A stretch of DNA of 64,000 nt. Source: Polaromonas sp. (lineage in GTDB: Bacteria > Pseudomonadota > Gammaproteobacteria > Burkholderiales > Burkholderiaceae_C). The notes beneath the pieces are model-generated. The model did no database searches. It was not told the DNA's origin and saw only the letters and a list, made by a program, of their open reading frames with translations. Numbering within the stretch: position 1 is the stretch's first letter; each line of letters starts with the position of its first letter. Of the stretch, positions 17,841 to 27,501 are shown piece after piece. The position numbers were made by a program, and so were the translations under genes. The stretch lies in assembly GCF_010365105.1 (NCBI RefSeq), contig NZ_JAAFGZ010000014.1, forward strand, positions 1-64,000, in the 5' to 3' direction.

Positions 17841-18764
17841 TGAGCCAGTGTCCTCAGCCTGGGCCGTACCAGCCTTGACCTGCTGCGTCAGCGCCAGGTA
17901 CTCGGCCACCGGCACTTCTTCGGCGCGTCGCTTGACATCAAAGTCACCGGCAAACTCTTTTTGCTCCAGCCACTTCCCCAGTGTATGGCGCAGCAGCTTG
18001 CGCCGCTGGCTGAACGCCACCCGCACCAGTTCGCTGAGCAGCTTGACGTCGAGCTGCACCGGCTCGGCATGCGGCACCATGCGCACGATGGCGCTGTCCA
18101 CACGCGGCGGCGGGTCGAAGCTCTGCGGCGGAACGTGCAGCACGTTTTCCATGGCGTAGCGCCACTGCAGCATGACGCTCAGCCGGCCATAGTCACTGGT
18201 CGAGGGCATGGCCACCATGCGGTCGATGACTTCCTTTTGCAGCATGAAATGCTGGTCCTCGATCACATCGACCGCATCGAGCAGGTGAAAAAGGATGGGC
18301 GTGGAGATGTTGTACGGCAGGTTTCCAACAACACGCAATTTAAGAGCCCCCACGCTCCCCGCTTCGCGTGGTTCGCTGCCCCCCGAGGGGGCGTTGCGCC
18401 TGTGGCCCGGCAAAGCCGGTTCCACGGCCCCGGCTGGCAGGGGAAATGCCCCCACTTTGCCCGCTTTATCTCTGACCAAGCCCACCTGCTCCGCCAGCTG
18501 CCTGAAATCGACCCGCAGCACATCGGATTCGATGACGGTCAGCTGGGGATTGGAACGCAGCTGGTGCGCCAGGTCGCGGTCCAGCTCGATCACTGTCAGG
18601 TGGCCAAGCCGCGCCACCAGCGGCCGCGTCATCGCCGCCAGGCCGGGGCCGATCTCGACCATCGGCTGGCCGGGCAAGGGCGCAATCGCGTCAACGATGC
18701 CTTCGATGATCAGCCGGTCGGTCAGGAAATGCTGGCCGAAGCGCTTTCGCGCAATGTGCTTCAT
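17835..18764 (-). CDS. rsmA: 16S rRNA (A1518/A1519) dimethyladenosine transferase with in-frame repeat insertion
   Basis: The 309-residue protein (KsgA) has [20 protein letters not shown], the SAM-binding motif [14 protein letters not shown], and the catalytic [13 protein letters not shown]. It dimethylates two adjacent adenines in helix 45 of 16S rRNA during 30S maturation. The family is usually about 255-275 residues. The excess is a Gly/Pro/Arg-rich stretch at about residues 98-140 ([20 protein letters not shown] and onward), encoded by a palindromic repeat at 18344-18464 and placed just before the NLPYN motif. The frame stays open, so the enzyme may tolerate a surface loop. The start ATG overlaps the surA stop (ATGA). 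Confidence 0.95.
   Translation of the reverse strand: MKHIARKRFGQHFLTDRLIIEGIVDAIAPLPGQPMVEIGPGLAAMTRPLVARLGHLTVIELDRDLAHQLRSNPQLTVIESDVLRVDFRQLAEQVGLVRDKAGKVGAFPLPAGAVEPALPGHRRNAPSGGSEPREAGSVGALKLRVVGNLPYNISTPILFHLLDAVDVIEDQHFMLQKEVIDRMVAMPSTSDYGRLSVMLQWRYAMENVLHVPPQSFDPPPRVDSAIVRMVPHAEPVQLDVKLLSELVRVAFSQRRKLLRHTLGKWLEQKEFAGDFDVKRRAEEVPVAEYLALTQQVKAGTAQAEDTGSL
18344..18464 (+). repeat. GC-rich palindromic repeat, copy A (in rsmA)
   Basis: A ~115-120-bp unit starting GCCCCCACGCTCCCCGCTTC, with an internal palindrome GCTGCCCCCCGAGGGGGC and a second hairpin CCCGGCAAAGCCGG. It aligns along its length with copies at 34754-34866 and 38766-38880. Here it lies antisense to rsmA and is translated as part of it. 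Confidence 0.85.
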
Positions 18765-20164
18765 TGCGGCTGCTCGCGGAATTCCACGTAGGCACGCCCG
18801 CGAATGTCCTCTGCCCAGCGCACCAGCGCTTCCTCCTGCTTTTTCTCGCGCAGCATGCCGCGCACCATCTCGCGCTGGTCACGCGGCGACACCGGCACCT
18901 CGCGGCGTTCCAGCACCTGCAGCAGGTGAACGCCAAAGCGCGACACCAGCGGGTCGGACACCTGGTTGGGCGCCAGCGCATTCATGACCTTTTCAAATTC
19001 CGGAACAAAGGCGCCGGCAGGTGCCCAGCCCAAGTCGCCGCCCTGCTTGGCCGAGCCATCCTGGCTGTTCTCGCGCGCCAGCGCCGCAAAGTCGGCCTGG
19101 CCGGCCACGATGCGTTTTTTGAAGCCGGCAAGTTTCTCGATGGCGGCCGCTTCGGTCAGCTGGGGTGTCAGCCGCAGCAGGATGTGGCGGGCACGGGTTT
19201 GCGCAACCATGGCGTCAGGCAGGCCGCCCTGGCGTTTCTCGATCACCTTCAGGATGTGAAAGCCAGCGGCGCTGCGCACCGGACCGGCCAGGCCGCCGGC
19301 GCGCAGGCTTTGCGTCGCCTCGACAAACAGCGGCGGGTAGCGGTCAGCGCTGCGCAGGCCCATCTGGCCGCCGTTGCCGCGCGACGCCGACGCCGAGACC
19401 TCGGCCGCCAGCGCGGCGAAGTCGGCGCCGGCGCGGGCGCGGTCCAGCACCTGCTGGGCCTTCGCCTGCAGGCTGGCGACCTGGTCGGGCGTGGCGTTTT
19501 CAGGCACCGCCACCAGAATTTCAGCCAGGTTGAGCGCCGCCGGCGCTGCGCTGGCCGCACCCGGCTGACCCTGCTGGTCGCGCAGGTAGGCGTCGATGTC
19601 GGACTCGCTGACGTCCACCTTGACTTCGCGCTGGCGCAGGCGGCTGATCAGCAGTTCGTCCCGGATCTCGGAGCGGAACTGGTCATAGTCGATGCCGTCG
19701 GCCTTCAGCCGCAAACGCAGCTCGTCCACCGTGATCTGGTTCTGCCGGGCCACCGTCTGGACCGCGCCCTCGACGGCGTTGTCGTCAATCTTCAGGCCCG
19801 AGGCCTGGGCCGCCTGCAATTGCGCCTTGTCGCTGATCATGCGTTCGATCAGCTGCGGCAGCAGCTCGTTGCGCGGCGGCACGGCGGTACCCTGCTGCTT
19901 GAGCATCTGCTCGGTGCGCAGCAGCTTGGCGCGCACTTCGTTGTTGGTGATCGGCTCGGAATTGACCACGACCACGATGAAGTCGGCCTGGCGCTGGGCG
20001 CCTGCGCGCGGCGCCGTGCTGGCCGCCGGCGGTGCAGGCACCACCAGGCGCGGCGTGGCCGAGGGCCGGGCAATCTGGGCGTGCACGGCGCCCAAAGGCA
20101 GCGCCAGCAGAAGCACCAGCGCGCCGGACAGCGGCCGGACAGAGGGAAAGCGGTGTTTAGTCAT
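18761..20164 (-). CDS. surA: Periplasmic chaperone / peptidyl-prolyl isomerase SurA
   Basis: From ATG 20164 the protein has 467 residues: signal peptide ([18 protein letters not shown]), SurA N-domain ([20 protein letters not shown]), then two parvulin domains ([20 protein letters not shown] and the [20 protein letters not shown] region), each ending in the typical [13 protein letters not shown] / [13 protein letters not shown] strand. It folds outer-membrane beta-barrels in the periplasm; LptD, encoded just upstream, is a known client. The start overlaps the end of lptD and the stop overlaps rsmA, so lptD-surA-rsmA form a tight operon. The open frame extends back to 20389 but that region is lptD in another frame. 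Confidence 0.95.
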   Translation of the reverse strand: MTKHRFPSVRPLSGALVLLLALPLGAVHAQIARPSATPRLVVPAPPAASTAPRAGAQRQADFIVVVVNSEPITNNEVRAKLLRTEQMLKQQGTAVPPRNELLPQLIERMISDKAQLQAAQASGLKIDDNAVEGAVQTVARQNQITVDELRLRLKADGIDYDQFRSEIRDELLISRLRQREVKVDVSESDIDAYLRDQQGQPGAASAAPAALNLAEILVAVPENATPDQVASLQAKAQQVLDRARAGADFAALAAEVSASASRGNGGQMGLRSADRYPPLFVEATQSLRAGGLAGPVRSAAGFHILKVIEKRQGGLPDAMVAQTRARHILLRLTPQLTEAAAIEKLAGFKKRIVAGQADFAALARENSQDGSAKQGGDLGWAPAGAFVPEFEKVMNALAPNQVSDPLVSRFGVHLLQVLERREVPVSPRDQREMVRGMLREKKQEEALVRWAEDIRGRAYVEFREQPQ

Positions 20165-22604
20165 AAGTGGTAAAGCGGCTGGGAGGGCTGATTTTGTCAC
20201 GCAGGTTCTGGTAGCGTGGCACGTTGCTTTTGAGTGTTTCGAGCGGACTGGCGCCGATGCGCGAAAAACCCACCATTTCAAGCTGGAACAAGATGCGTGT
20301 GCTGGAGGTCGCCGTGCTGTTTTGCGAGCGCTGCAGCACGACGCGGCCAATCCAGCAGCAGCCATCGTATTCAATGCCGACCACCGCATCGACCAGCTTT
20401 TTCTCCAGCGTGCTGTAGTTCAGCCGGCCCACGCTGTAGTAGCGCCCGCCGCCCTGGCCGCGTCCGGCGCCCAGGTCCTGGCCCTTGTCGCCCCACAGGT
20501 CGTTGATCGGCCACTGCCAGCCGACGTCAATCTGCTCGCTGATGTTGCGCTGGCGGCGAAAGGCGGCGCTGACGGTGCGGTAGTTGCCGGGGTTGTAACG
20601 CACGCCGATGGACGCCAGTTCCGATTCCCTGATCTTGGGGTTGTACTGGACCGTGCTGTCGAACGTCCACTGCGGCACCCAGTTGACCGACGCGCCGACC
20701 AGCAGGTCGCTGACGCGGTCGGTCACCGGCAACGCGCCGGGCACCGGCGTCGTGCCAATGGCTGGCAGGCTGACGCGCTGGTCGTCAAAGCGCAGGCGCT
20801 GCGCCACGCCCAGGCGCACAGCCTCGGCGCCCGTGGCCGGGTCCAGCAGGCGCGAGGTCAGGCCCAGCGTGAGCAAATTGGCGTCAGAGATGCGGTCGTT
20901 GCCGACAAAAGCGTTTTCGGTGAAGACGGTGGCAAAGTTGAAGCTGTTGGCGCCCGAGTCGTAGTTCGGCAGAAAACTCTGGTCGCGGTAAGGCGTTCGC
21001 ACATAGAAGGCGCGCGGCTCCAGCGTCTGGGTGAAGCTGCGGCCAAAATAGCTGGCATCGCGCTCGAACGTCAGACCGCTGTCCAGGCTGAAGGTCGGCA
21101 CGACGCGCGTGGCCGACGTGGCGCCGTTGGCCAGCGGCGATTCAAACTGGTAGCTGGTCGCATGCAGCTGCACCTTGGGCGTGACATAACCCCAGGGCGC
21201 CAGCCACGGACGGCTGACCTGCAGCCGGCTGAAGGCCCGGTTGCCATTGGGCTGCTTCGTCAGGTTCTGGTCGGCAGAAAACCGGGTGAAGTCGGCCTCG
21301 GCGGACCAGTCAAAACCACTGCCCATCCCCAGCAGCGGGGCGTCGACGCGGGTGTAGGCCGCGGTCAGTTGCGGCAGGCGGTCATACGGCGGGATGATCG
21401 GCGAGTTGACATCCTGCAGCGTCTGCCACTTCAGCGCCCGCACCGACGAGGAAAAATAACCCTTGTTCCAGCTCAGGATGGCGTCCTGCGTCAGCAGCCG
21501 CTGCGTGACCTGGCCGGTGGCCACCGGAAAATCACGCCAGTAGTCGTTGTCGCTGACCTTGTTCAGGTTCAGGTTCAGCCCCACGCCGCCAATGGCCGAA
21601 ACGCCGGTGTCGATGGCGCCGATGTGCTGCAGCGAATACGACCAGCGGTCGCGCCCGCGCAGCTTGTCGCCTGGCAGGACATTGGCGCGCAGCTGGCCGC
21701 TGTAGGTCGGCTCCAGGTAGCGGAACTCGCCAGCCAGATCGACGCCGCGCTTGGTCATGATGGCGGGCGAAAAAGTCGCATCCCGGTTGGGCGCGATGTC
21801 AAAGTAATACGGCTGGCGGACTTCGAAGCCGTTGAGAGAATCCAGGCCCAGCGTGGGCGGCAGGAAGCCAGATTTGCGCTTGTCGCTGAGCGGAAAGCTG
21901 ACCTTGGGGAAGGCCAGGATCGGCACCTGCTTGAAACGCACGACCGCGCCGGTGGCCACGCCGACCTCGCGGTCCAGGTCAAAGTCCACCCGGGTCGCGG
22001 TCATTTCCCAGGCCGGCTTCCAGCTTTCCTCGTTGTCACGCTCGCACGTGGTGTAGGTGGCGCGGTGCGCGCTGAAGTGCTTGTCGTCGATGAAATCGAC
22101 GCGCTCGGCCTGGCCGTTGCCGCCGTTTTGCAGAAAGCGGTAGCGCGGCGTGGTGAAAAAGCCTTCGAAACGGTCGAGCTTGAGCTGCAACTCGGGGCCT
22201 TCAAAGCGGTTGCCGGCATTGTTGATGCGCACATTGCCCGTGCTCTTGAGCTGGTCGTCGGGCTGGTAGTACTCGATCCGGTCGGCGCGCATCGAGGTGG
22301 CGCCACGGCGCAGTTCGGCGTTGCCCTCGATTACCGTTTCCAGGTCCGGACGACCCGAAATGGTGTCGCCAAAGACGAAGGTCGGCCCCTCGTCCCCGGG
22401 CGCTTTGGAAACGTCCTCGGCCAGCAGGGGCGAGCTTTGGAGCGTCAGCGGCGCGGACGGCGCGGTGCCGTTGGCTACCACGGCAGGCGCCTGCGCATGA
22501 CCAGGTCCAGCGACGGCCAGCCCCAGCGTGGCGAGCATCGCCAGCCGGGAGACCGCGTGGGCCACCGGGGAAAGAATAAAGAAGGGGCGGGATGCGTGGC
22601 GCAT
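20157..22604 (-). CDS. lptD: LPS-assembly outer-membrane protein LptD
   Basis: An 815-residue protein with an N-terminal signal region (SRLAMLATLGLAVAGPGHAQ), an OstA/LptA-like jellyroll (ISGRPDLETVIEGNAELRRG, DRIEYYQPDDQLKSTGNVRI), and a long C-terminal beta-barrel (PF04453) with characteristic GFLPPTLGLDSLNGFEVRQP and LEPRAFYVRTPYRDQSFLPN. With LptE it inserts lipopolysaccharide into the outer leaflet. It is the first gene of lptD-surA-rsmA and is divergent from amgK (about 100 bases between). That arrangement resembles the Pseudomonas lptD/amgK region. Confidence 0.96.
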   Translation of the reverse strand: MRHASRPFFILSPVAHAVSRLAMLATLGLAVAGPGHAQAPAVVANGTAPSAPLTLQSSPLLAEDVSKAPGDEGPTFVFGDTISGRPDLETVIEGNAELRRGATSMRADRIEYYQPDDQLKSTGNVRINNAGNRFEGPELQLKLDRFEGFFTTPRYRFLQNGGNGQAERVDFIDDKHFSAHRATYTTCERDNEESWKPAWEMTATRVDFDLDREVGVATGAVVRFKQVPILAFPKVSFPLSDKRKSGFLPPTLGLDSLNGFEVRQPYYFDIAPNRDATFSPAIMTKRGVDLAGEFRYLEPTYSGQLRANVLPGDKLRGRDRWSYSLQHIGAIDTGVSAIGGVGLNLNLNKVSDNDYWRDFPVATGQVTQRLLTQDAILSWNKGYFSSSVRALKWQTLQDVNSPIIPPYDRLPQLTAAYTRVDAPLLGMGSGFDWSAEADFTRFSADQNLTKQPNGNRAFSRLQVSRPWLAPWGYVTPKVQLHATSYQFESPLANGATSATRVVPTFSLDSGLTFERDASYFGRSFTQTLEPRAFYVRTPYRDQSFLPNYDSGANSFNFATVFTENAFVGNDRISDANLLTLGLTSRLLDPATGAEAVRLGVAQRLRFDDQRVSLPAIGTTPVPGALPVTDRVSDLLVGASVNWVPQWTFDSTVQYNPKIRESELASIGVRYNPGNYRTVSAAFRRQRNISEQIDVGWQWPINDLWGDKGQDLGAGRGQGGGRYYSVGRLNYSTLEKKLVDAVVGIEYDGCCWIGRVVLQRSQNSTATSSTRILFQLEMVGFSRIGASPLETLKSNVPRYQNLRDKISPPSRFTTYD

Positions 22605-22708
22605 CGTTTGTATGAGATAAACCCGTTTGTAAAATCAGGACTGATTATCCATGACCCTCCTGCCCCGGCCCGCGCCGGCTTGCTGCACCGACCAAGGGCT
22701 TTGAAAAC

Positions 22709-23791
22709 ATGACCGCTTCCCTTCTCCCCGACTGGCTTGACCCCGCGCGCGCCAGCGCTTTTTCCCAGTGGCTGACCGCCGTCGCGCCGCAGCACGGCTT
22801 GCAGCCAGAGACCGTCCGCCTGGCGTCGGCCGATGCCAGCTTCCGGCGCTATTTCCGCGTGGACGCGGCGGGCGGCCAGAGCTTCATCATCATGGACGCG
22901 CCGCCAGCGCAAGAAGACTGCGCGCCTTTCGTCAAGGTCGCCGGCCTGATGGCGGACGCCGGCCTTAAGGCGCCGCGCGTGCTGGCCTGGGATGCACCGC
23001 TGGGCTTCATGCTGCTGAGCGACCTGGGCGCGCAGACCATGATGGACGTGATCGCGCCGCCCGCCGCCGTCGATGCCCGCATCGAGGCAACGCCAGCGCA
23101 CTTCGAGCTTTACATGCAGGCGGTGGACGTGCTGGTGCAGTGGCAGCTCGCGTCCAAACCCGGCGTGCTGCCGCCTTACGACGATGCGTTGCTGTCGCGC
23201 GAACTGGCGCTGTTTCCCGAGTGGTATGTCGGCAAGCACCGGGGTTTTGCGCTGGATGCGAGCTTGATGGGCAAGTTTGATTCGCTGTTTGCGCAGATCA
23301 AGGCCAGCAACCTCGATTCGCTGGACGGCGCGCGCGTCTACGTTCACCGCGACTTCATGCCGCGCAACCTGATGGTCGATGCCAACGGCGACCTCGGCGT
23401 GCTTGACTTCCAGGACGCGGTCTATGGCCCGGTCACCTATGACATCGCCAGCCTGATGCGCGACGCGTTCCTGAGCTGGGAAGAGGAATTCGTGCTCGAC
23501 ATCACCGTGCGCTACTGGCAAAAGGCGCGCAAGGCGGGCTTGCCGGTCGGCGACGATTTCGGCGAGTTCTACCGCGCGGTCGAATGGATGGGCCTGCAGC
23601 GTCACCTCAAGGTGCTGGGCATTTTTGCGCGTTTGAGTCTGCGCGACGGCAAGCCGAAATACCTGGCCGATACACCGCGCTTCATCAAGTACGCCCGCGC
23701 CACCTGCGCCCGGTACCGCCAGCTCGGGCCGCTGATGGTGTTGCTCGACGAGATTGAGGGGAATGAAACCCGCGTGGGGTACACGTTTTGA
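22709..23791 (+). CDS. amgK: Sugar kinase AmgK (MurNAc/GlcNAc anomeric kinase)
   Basis: The 360-residue protein is an aminoglycoside-phosphotransferase-fold kinase: ASFRRYFRV (P-loop-like region), VYVHRDFMPRNLMVDANGDL (catalytic HRD...N) and GVLDFQDAVYGPVTYDIASL (metal-binding Asp). This pattern and the divergent position next to lptD match AmgK of Pseudomonas, which phosphorylates C1 of MurNAc in the cell-wall recycling bypass. The expected next gene, murU, is absent here; the best candidate is at 2475. Downstream is rsmE instead. Confidence 0.88.
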   Translation: MTASLLPDWLDPARASAFSQWLTAVAPQHGLQPETVRLASADASFRRYFRVDAAGGQSFIIMDAPPAQEDCAPFVKVAGLMADAGLKAPRVLAWDAPLGFMLLSDLGAQTMMDVIAPPAAVDARIEATPAHFELYMQAVDVLVQWQLASKPGVLPPYDDALLSRELALFPEWYVGKHRGFALDASLMGKFDSLFAQIKASNLDSLDGARVYVHRDFMPRNLMVDANGDLGVLDFQDAVYGPVTYDIASLMRDAFLSWEEEFVLDITVRYWQKARKAGLPVGDDFGEFYRAVEWMGLQRHLKVLGIFARLSLRDGKPKYLADTPRFIKYARATCARYRQLGPLMVLLDEIEGNETRVGYTF

Positions 23792-23831
23792 TGCAAAAAA
23801 TGCCTTTTGCGCATTCTGGACGGGTGCTGTC

Positions 23832-23850
23832 AGCTATTGATTTGATAGTT
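23832..23850. repeat. AT-rich short repeat between amgK and rsmE
   Basis: AGCTATTGATTTGATAGTT is an AT-rich, partly palindromic stretch in the 90-base gap between amgK and rsmE. It resembles the TAGCTACTATTT-type elements elsewhere in the window. Confidence 0.4.
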
Positions 23851-23882
23851 AAACAGGCTAATTCCCCATTGGCTCGCACGCC

Positions 23883-24629
23883 ATGAGCGCCCGTTTTTAC
23901 GCCGACATCGCGCTCGTTCCCGGCCAGAGCGTCACGCTGCCCGAGCAGACCGCGCGCCATGTGCAGGTGCTGCGCCTGCAGCCCGGCGGACACATCACCT
24001 TGTTTAATGGGCGGGGCGATGCGGAGGGCGAATTCGACGCCACGGTCGAGCGCATGGGCCGCAGCGATGTGGATGTCACCATCGGCGCTTTCACCGCCAC
24101 GGCGCGCGAGGCCCGCCGCGCCATTCACCTGGTGGTCGGCATGCCGGCCAACGACCGCATGGACTGGCTGATTGAAAAAGCCACAGAACTCGGCGCCGCC
24201 AGCATCCAGCCGGTGATGAGCGAGCGCAGCGTGCTGCGCCTGAAAGCCGAGCGCGCCGACAAGAAAGTCGCGCACTGGCAAGGCATTGCGATGGCCGCCA
24301 GCGAACAATGCGGCCGCAACCGCCTGCTGCGCGTGCATGACGTGGTGACACTTTCCGACTGGCTGAAAAAGACCGCCGCCCTGCCCGCCGAGCCCGGCAT
24401 GCGGCTGCTGCTGTCGCTGCAGGACGGGAGCGGCCCGCTGCTACAGGCCATCGCCAGCACCCCGCCAGGCAGCGCGCTGACCTTCCTGAACGGCCCCGAG
24501 GGCGGGCTGAGCCGGGACGAGGAAGCCGCTGCCATCGCCTGCGGCTTCAGCCCGGTCACGCTGGGGCCGCGCGTGCTGCGCGCCGAGACCGCGCCGCTGG
24601 CCTGCCTGTCGCTGTTGAATCTCGACTGA
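23883..24629 (+). CDS. rsmE: 16S rRNA (uracil1498-N3)-methyltransferase
   Basis: A 248-residue SPOUT-family enzyme. The N-terminal PUA-like part contains HVQVLRLQPGGHITLFNGRG. The C-terminal knot has DWLIEKATELGAASIQPVMS, LTFLNGPEGGLSRDEEAAAI and the end motif LGPRVLRAETAPLACLSLLN, all diagnostic for RsmE. It methylates U1498 of 16S rRNA. The length is normal and the ATG at 23883 gives the typical N-terminus with a short RFY motif. It follows amgK by 91 bases and precedes the MFS gene by 27, so the last two are probably cotranscribed. Confidence 0.95.
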   Translation: MSARFYADIALVPGQSVTLPEQTARHVQVLRLQPGGHITLFNGRGDAEGEFDATVERMGRSDVDVTIGAFTATAREARRAIHLVVGMPANDRMDWLIEKATELGAASIQPVMSERSVLRLKAERADKKVAHWQGIAMAASEQCGRNRLLRVHDVVTLSDWLKKTAALPAEPGMRLLLSLQDGSGPLLQAIASTPPGSALTFLNGPEGGLSRDEEAAAIACGFSPVTLGPRVLRAETAPLACLSLLNLD

Positions 24630-24656
24630 ACCCCTGCCAAACCTGGACTGAAACGC

Positions 24657-25829
24657 ATGAACCGCAACCTCTGGCTGCTGACGATTTGTCAGGGCCTGTT
24701 CCTGACCAACAACGTCACCTTCATCGCCATCAATGGCCTGGTCGGCCTGAGCCTGGCGCCGCTGGGCTGGATGGCCACGCTGCCGGTGATGGCCTATGTG
24801 GTCGGCGGTGCGCTGTCCACCGGGCTGGTGGCGCACACCCAGCGCCGCTTTGGCCGCAAGGCCTCGTTCCAGCTTGGGCTGCTCGTCGGCCTGGCGTCGG
24901 CCCTGCTGTGCTGCTACGCGGCCTACAGCCGGAACTTCTGGCTGCTGGTGGCGGCCACGCTGGTGGCCGGCTACTACAACGCCAATGCGCAGCTCTACCG
25001 CTTTGCCGCTGCCGAACTGGCACTGCCGGCGTTTCGCGAAAAGGCGATTTCGCTGGTGATGGCCGGCGGCCTGATCGGCGCGGTGGCGGGGCCCAATCTG
25101 GCATCCGCCACACGCAGCCTGACCGCCGTGCCGTTTGCCGGCGCCTACCTGGCGCTGGCCGGCGTGGCGCTGCTGGCGATGGGCCTGCTGGCCTTCATCG
25201 ACTTTCCGGCCGCGCCGGCACGAAGCGGCGCCAGCAGCGGCGGCCGGCCGCTGGGCGTCATCATGCGCCAGCCGGTGTTCATCGTCGCCGCCAGCGCCGG
25301 TGCGCTGGGCTACGGCGTGATGAACCTCCTGATGGCCGCCACGCCGATTGCCATGCAGGTCTGCGGCCTGCCGTTTTCCGACGTGGCGTGGGTGCTGGAA
25401 TGGCATGTGATCGGCATGTTCGCACCTGGCTTTTTCACCGGCCATTTGATCAAGCGCTTTGGCACGCTGCCCGTCATGGCAACCGGGCTGGCGCTGAACA
25501 TCGCCTGCGTGCTGATCGCGCTGTCAGGCGTCGAGTTCAAACAATTTCTGGCGGCGCTGTTTTTGCTCGGCCTGGGCTGGAACTTCCTGTTCACCGGCGC
25601 GACCACGCTGGCGTTGACAGCCTATCGGCCGGAAGAAAAGGACAAGGCGCAAGGCGCGCTGAATTTTTGCGTGTTTGCCGTGCTGGCGGTGTCGTCGCTG
25701 GCGTCGGGCGTGCTGGTGACCACGCAGGGCTGGACGCTGCTCAATGTTGGCTCGTTGCTGCCCCTAAGCCTGACCGGGCTGGCGCTGGGCTGGCTGGCCG
25801 TGTCGCAGCGCAGGCCGCACAGGGTTTAA
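24657..25829 (+). CDS. Major facilitator superfamily transporter
   Basis: A 390-residue hydrophobic protein with about 12 membrane segments. The loop between TM2 and TM3 reads HTQRRFGRKASFQLG, the GxxxDRxGRR-type MFS signature. A second, weaker copy (GHLIKRFGTLPV) marks the second half. The substrate cannot be told from sequence. It starts 27 bases after rsmE. A long overlapping frame on the same strand (24686-25861) is a shadow, as this frame has clear transmembrane periodicity. Confidence 0.88.
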   Translation: MNRNLWLLTICQGLFLTNNVTFIAINGLVGLSLAPLGWMATLPVMAYVVGGALSTGLVAHTQRRFGRKASFQLGLLVGLASALLCCYAAYSRNFWLLVAATLVAGYYNANAQLYRFAAAELALPAFREKAISLVMAGGLIGAVAGPNLASATRSLTAVPFAGAYLALAGVALLAMGLLAFIDFPAAPARSGASSGGRPLGVIMRQPVFIVAASAGALGYGVMNLLMAATPIAMQVCGLPFSDVAWVLEWHVIGMFAPGFFTGHLIKRFGTLPVMATGLALNIACVLIALSGVEFKQFLAALFLLGLGWNFLFTGATTLALTAYRPEEKDKAQGALNFCVFAVLAVSSLASGVLVTTQGWTLLNVGSLLPLSLTGLALGWLAVSQRRPHRV

Positions 25830-25840
25830 GGCGTCGATTT

Positions 25841-25857
25841 GCTACTATTTATATAGC
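25841..25857. repeat. AT-rich GCTACTATTTATATAGC repeat
   Basis: A partly palindromic 17-base element in the 93-base gap between the convergent MFS and M20 genes. It belongs to the same loose family as those at 17822, 34232, 37230 and 63709. Confidence 0.5.
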
Positions 25858-25922
25858 TTGAAAGCGTTACCCAGAAAGCGGAAAAGGCAGTTTTTGCAAT
25901 AATTTACAGCTTCTGACGCTTT

Positions 25923-27398
25923 TCAACCCGGCACGCTGGCCATTACCTGCGCCACCGCCGCCGTCAGCTTCTTGGCATACGGCACATGCAAAAACTCGTT
26001 CGGCCCGTGGGCATTGCTCCTGGGGCCAAGCACGCCGCAGACCATCATCTGCGCTTTCGGAAAGCCCTTGCTCAGCATCCCCATCAGCGGAATCGTGCCG
26101 CCCTGGCCCATCGTGCCGCAGGGCGCGCCGAAGAAGTTTTGCGACGCCGCATCGAGCGCTTGCTCGAACCATGGCACCGAGCTCGGCGCGTTCCAGCCGG
26201 ACGCGCCGCCGCCGCCCTGGAAGGTCACTTTAGCCTGGTAGGGCGCGTTGTCTTCAAGCAGCTTTTTGAGTTCCTGCACCGCCGCGCCGGCATCGACCAG
26301 TGGCGGAAAGCGCAGCGACAGCTTGAAGGCGGTGTAGGGGCGCAGCACATTGCCGGCATCGCGAAAGGACGGAAAACCTTCGGCGCCGGTCACGCTCAGC
26401 GTCGGGCGCCAGGTGCGGTTGAGCAGCGCCTCGACCGGGTCGGTGGTCGTCGGCAGCGCAAAGGCCGTCGAGCCTTCGCAGTCGTAATGCGCCCACGGAA
26501 AGCGCTTGTAGATCTCGTCGCCCAGGATTTTCGCCGTGGCCTCGGCCTGTGCCAGCCGGTCGGCCGGCACCTCGCAGTGAAAGCTTTGCGGCAGCAGCCG
26601 GCCGGTGGCGCTGTCTTCCAGCCGGTCCAGCACCTGCCGCATGATGCGAAAGCTCGACGGCACGAGGCCGCTGGCGTCACCCGAATGCACGCCTTCGGTC
26701 AGCACCTCCACCTTGAGCACGCCGGCCGCGTTGCCGCGCAGGCTGGTGGTCAGCCAGAGCTGGTCGTAGTTGCCGGCGCCCGAGTCCAGGCAAACCACCA
26801 GCGCCACCTCGCCGAGCCGGTCCTTAAGCGCATCGACATACGGCAGCAGGTCGTAGGAGCCGCTTTCCTCGCAGGTCTCGATCAGGCCGACGATGCGCGG
26901 ATGCGCGATGTTTTGCGTTTTTAACGCCTGCACGGCAGCGATGCTGGCATACACCGCATAGCCGTCGTCGGCGCCGCCACGGCCGTACAGCTTGCCGTCT
27001 TCGTAGGTGGCTTTCCACGGGCTCAGGTCGTTGCGCCAGCCGGTGAACTCGGGCTGCTTGTCCAGGTGGCCGTACATCAGCACGGTTTGTGTCGAGCCGG
27101 TGCGGGTCGCCGGAATTTCAAAGAACAGCACCGGCGTGCGGCCTTCGAGCTTCACCACTTCCAGCACAAGGCCCTCGACCTTCTGCGCCTCCACCCACGT
27201 CGCGGCATGGCGCATGACGGTGTCGATATGGCCGTGGCTGGCCCAGTCCGGGTCGAAGGTTGGCGACTTGGCCGGAATGGCGATGTAGTCGGTCAACTGC
27301 TTGAGAATGTCGCCGTCCCACTGGGCGGTGACCTGGGACAGCGCCTGGGCGGCGTTGAGGATGTCGGCGGGAATTTCGCGGTGCAGTGGGGCGTTCAT
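25923..27398 (-). CDS. M20-family metallopeptidase (dipeptidase type)
   Basis: A 491-residue zinc peptidase. Metal and catalytic residues are visible: TVLMYGHLDKQPEFTGW (His, Asp), LYGRGGADDGYAVYASIAAV (bridging Asp), GLIETCEESGSYDL (Glu-Glu) and GPRSNAHGPNEFLHVPYAKK (final His). The dimerisation insert lies between. It resembles carnosinase/CPG2-like dipeptidases more than DapE or ArgE by length, but the exact substrate is not evident. The product is probably cytoplasmic: no signal peptide. It stands alone, convergent with the MFS gene and downstream of the DUF1016 gene with a 103-base gap. Confidence 0.9.
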   Translation of the reverse strand: MNAPLHREIPADILNAAQALSQVTAQWDGDILKQLTDYIAIPAKSPTFDPDWASHGHIDTVMRHAATWVEAQKVEGLVLEVVKLEGRTPVLFFEIPATRTGSTQTVLMYGHLDKQPEFTGWRNDLSPWKATYEDGKLYGRGGADDGYAVYASIAAVQALKTQNIAHPRIVGLIETCEESGSYDLLPYVDALKDRLGEVALVVCLDSGAGNYDQLWLTTSLRGNAAGVLKVEVLTEGVHSGDASGLVPSSFRIMRQVLDRLEDSATGRLLPQSFHCEVPADRLAQAEATAKILGDEIYKRFPWAHYDCEGSTAFALPTTTDPVEALLNRTWRPTLSVTGAEGFPSFRDAGNVLRPYTAFKLSLRFPPLVDAGAAVQELKKLLEDNAPYQAKVTFQGGGGASGWNAPSSVPWFEQALDAASQNFFGAPCGTMGQGGTIPLMGMLSKGFPKAQMMVCGVLGPRSNAHGPNEFLHVPYAKKLTAAVAQVMASVPG

Positions 27399-27501
27399 GG
27401 CGGACTCCGGAGATGAAAAGTGGGGCCTCTGGGCAAGACGGCTACTTTACGCCTGCGGCAATAACCCCGCCCGCGCCTGAACCGGGCCGATCCACCGGCC
27501 C

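Noticed and set aside
19692..22712. A 1006-codon open frame opposite lptD and surA
   Set aside because: Composition rich in Arg, Gly, Ala and His without domains; it is antisense to two well-supported genes.
24686..25861. A 391-codon plus-strand frame overlapping the MFS gene
   Set aside because: The +1 frame of the transporter; lacks transmembrane periodicity, while the 24657 frame has it together with the MFS loop motif.
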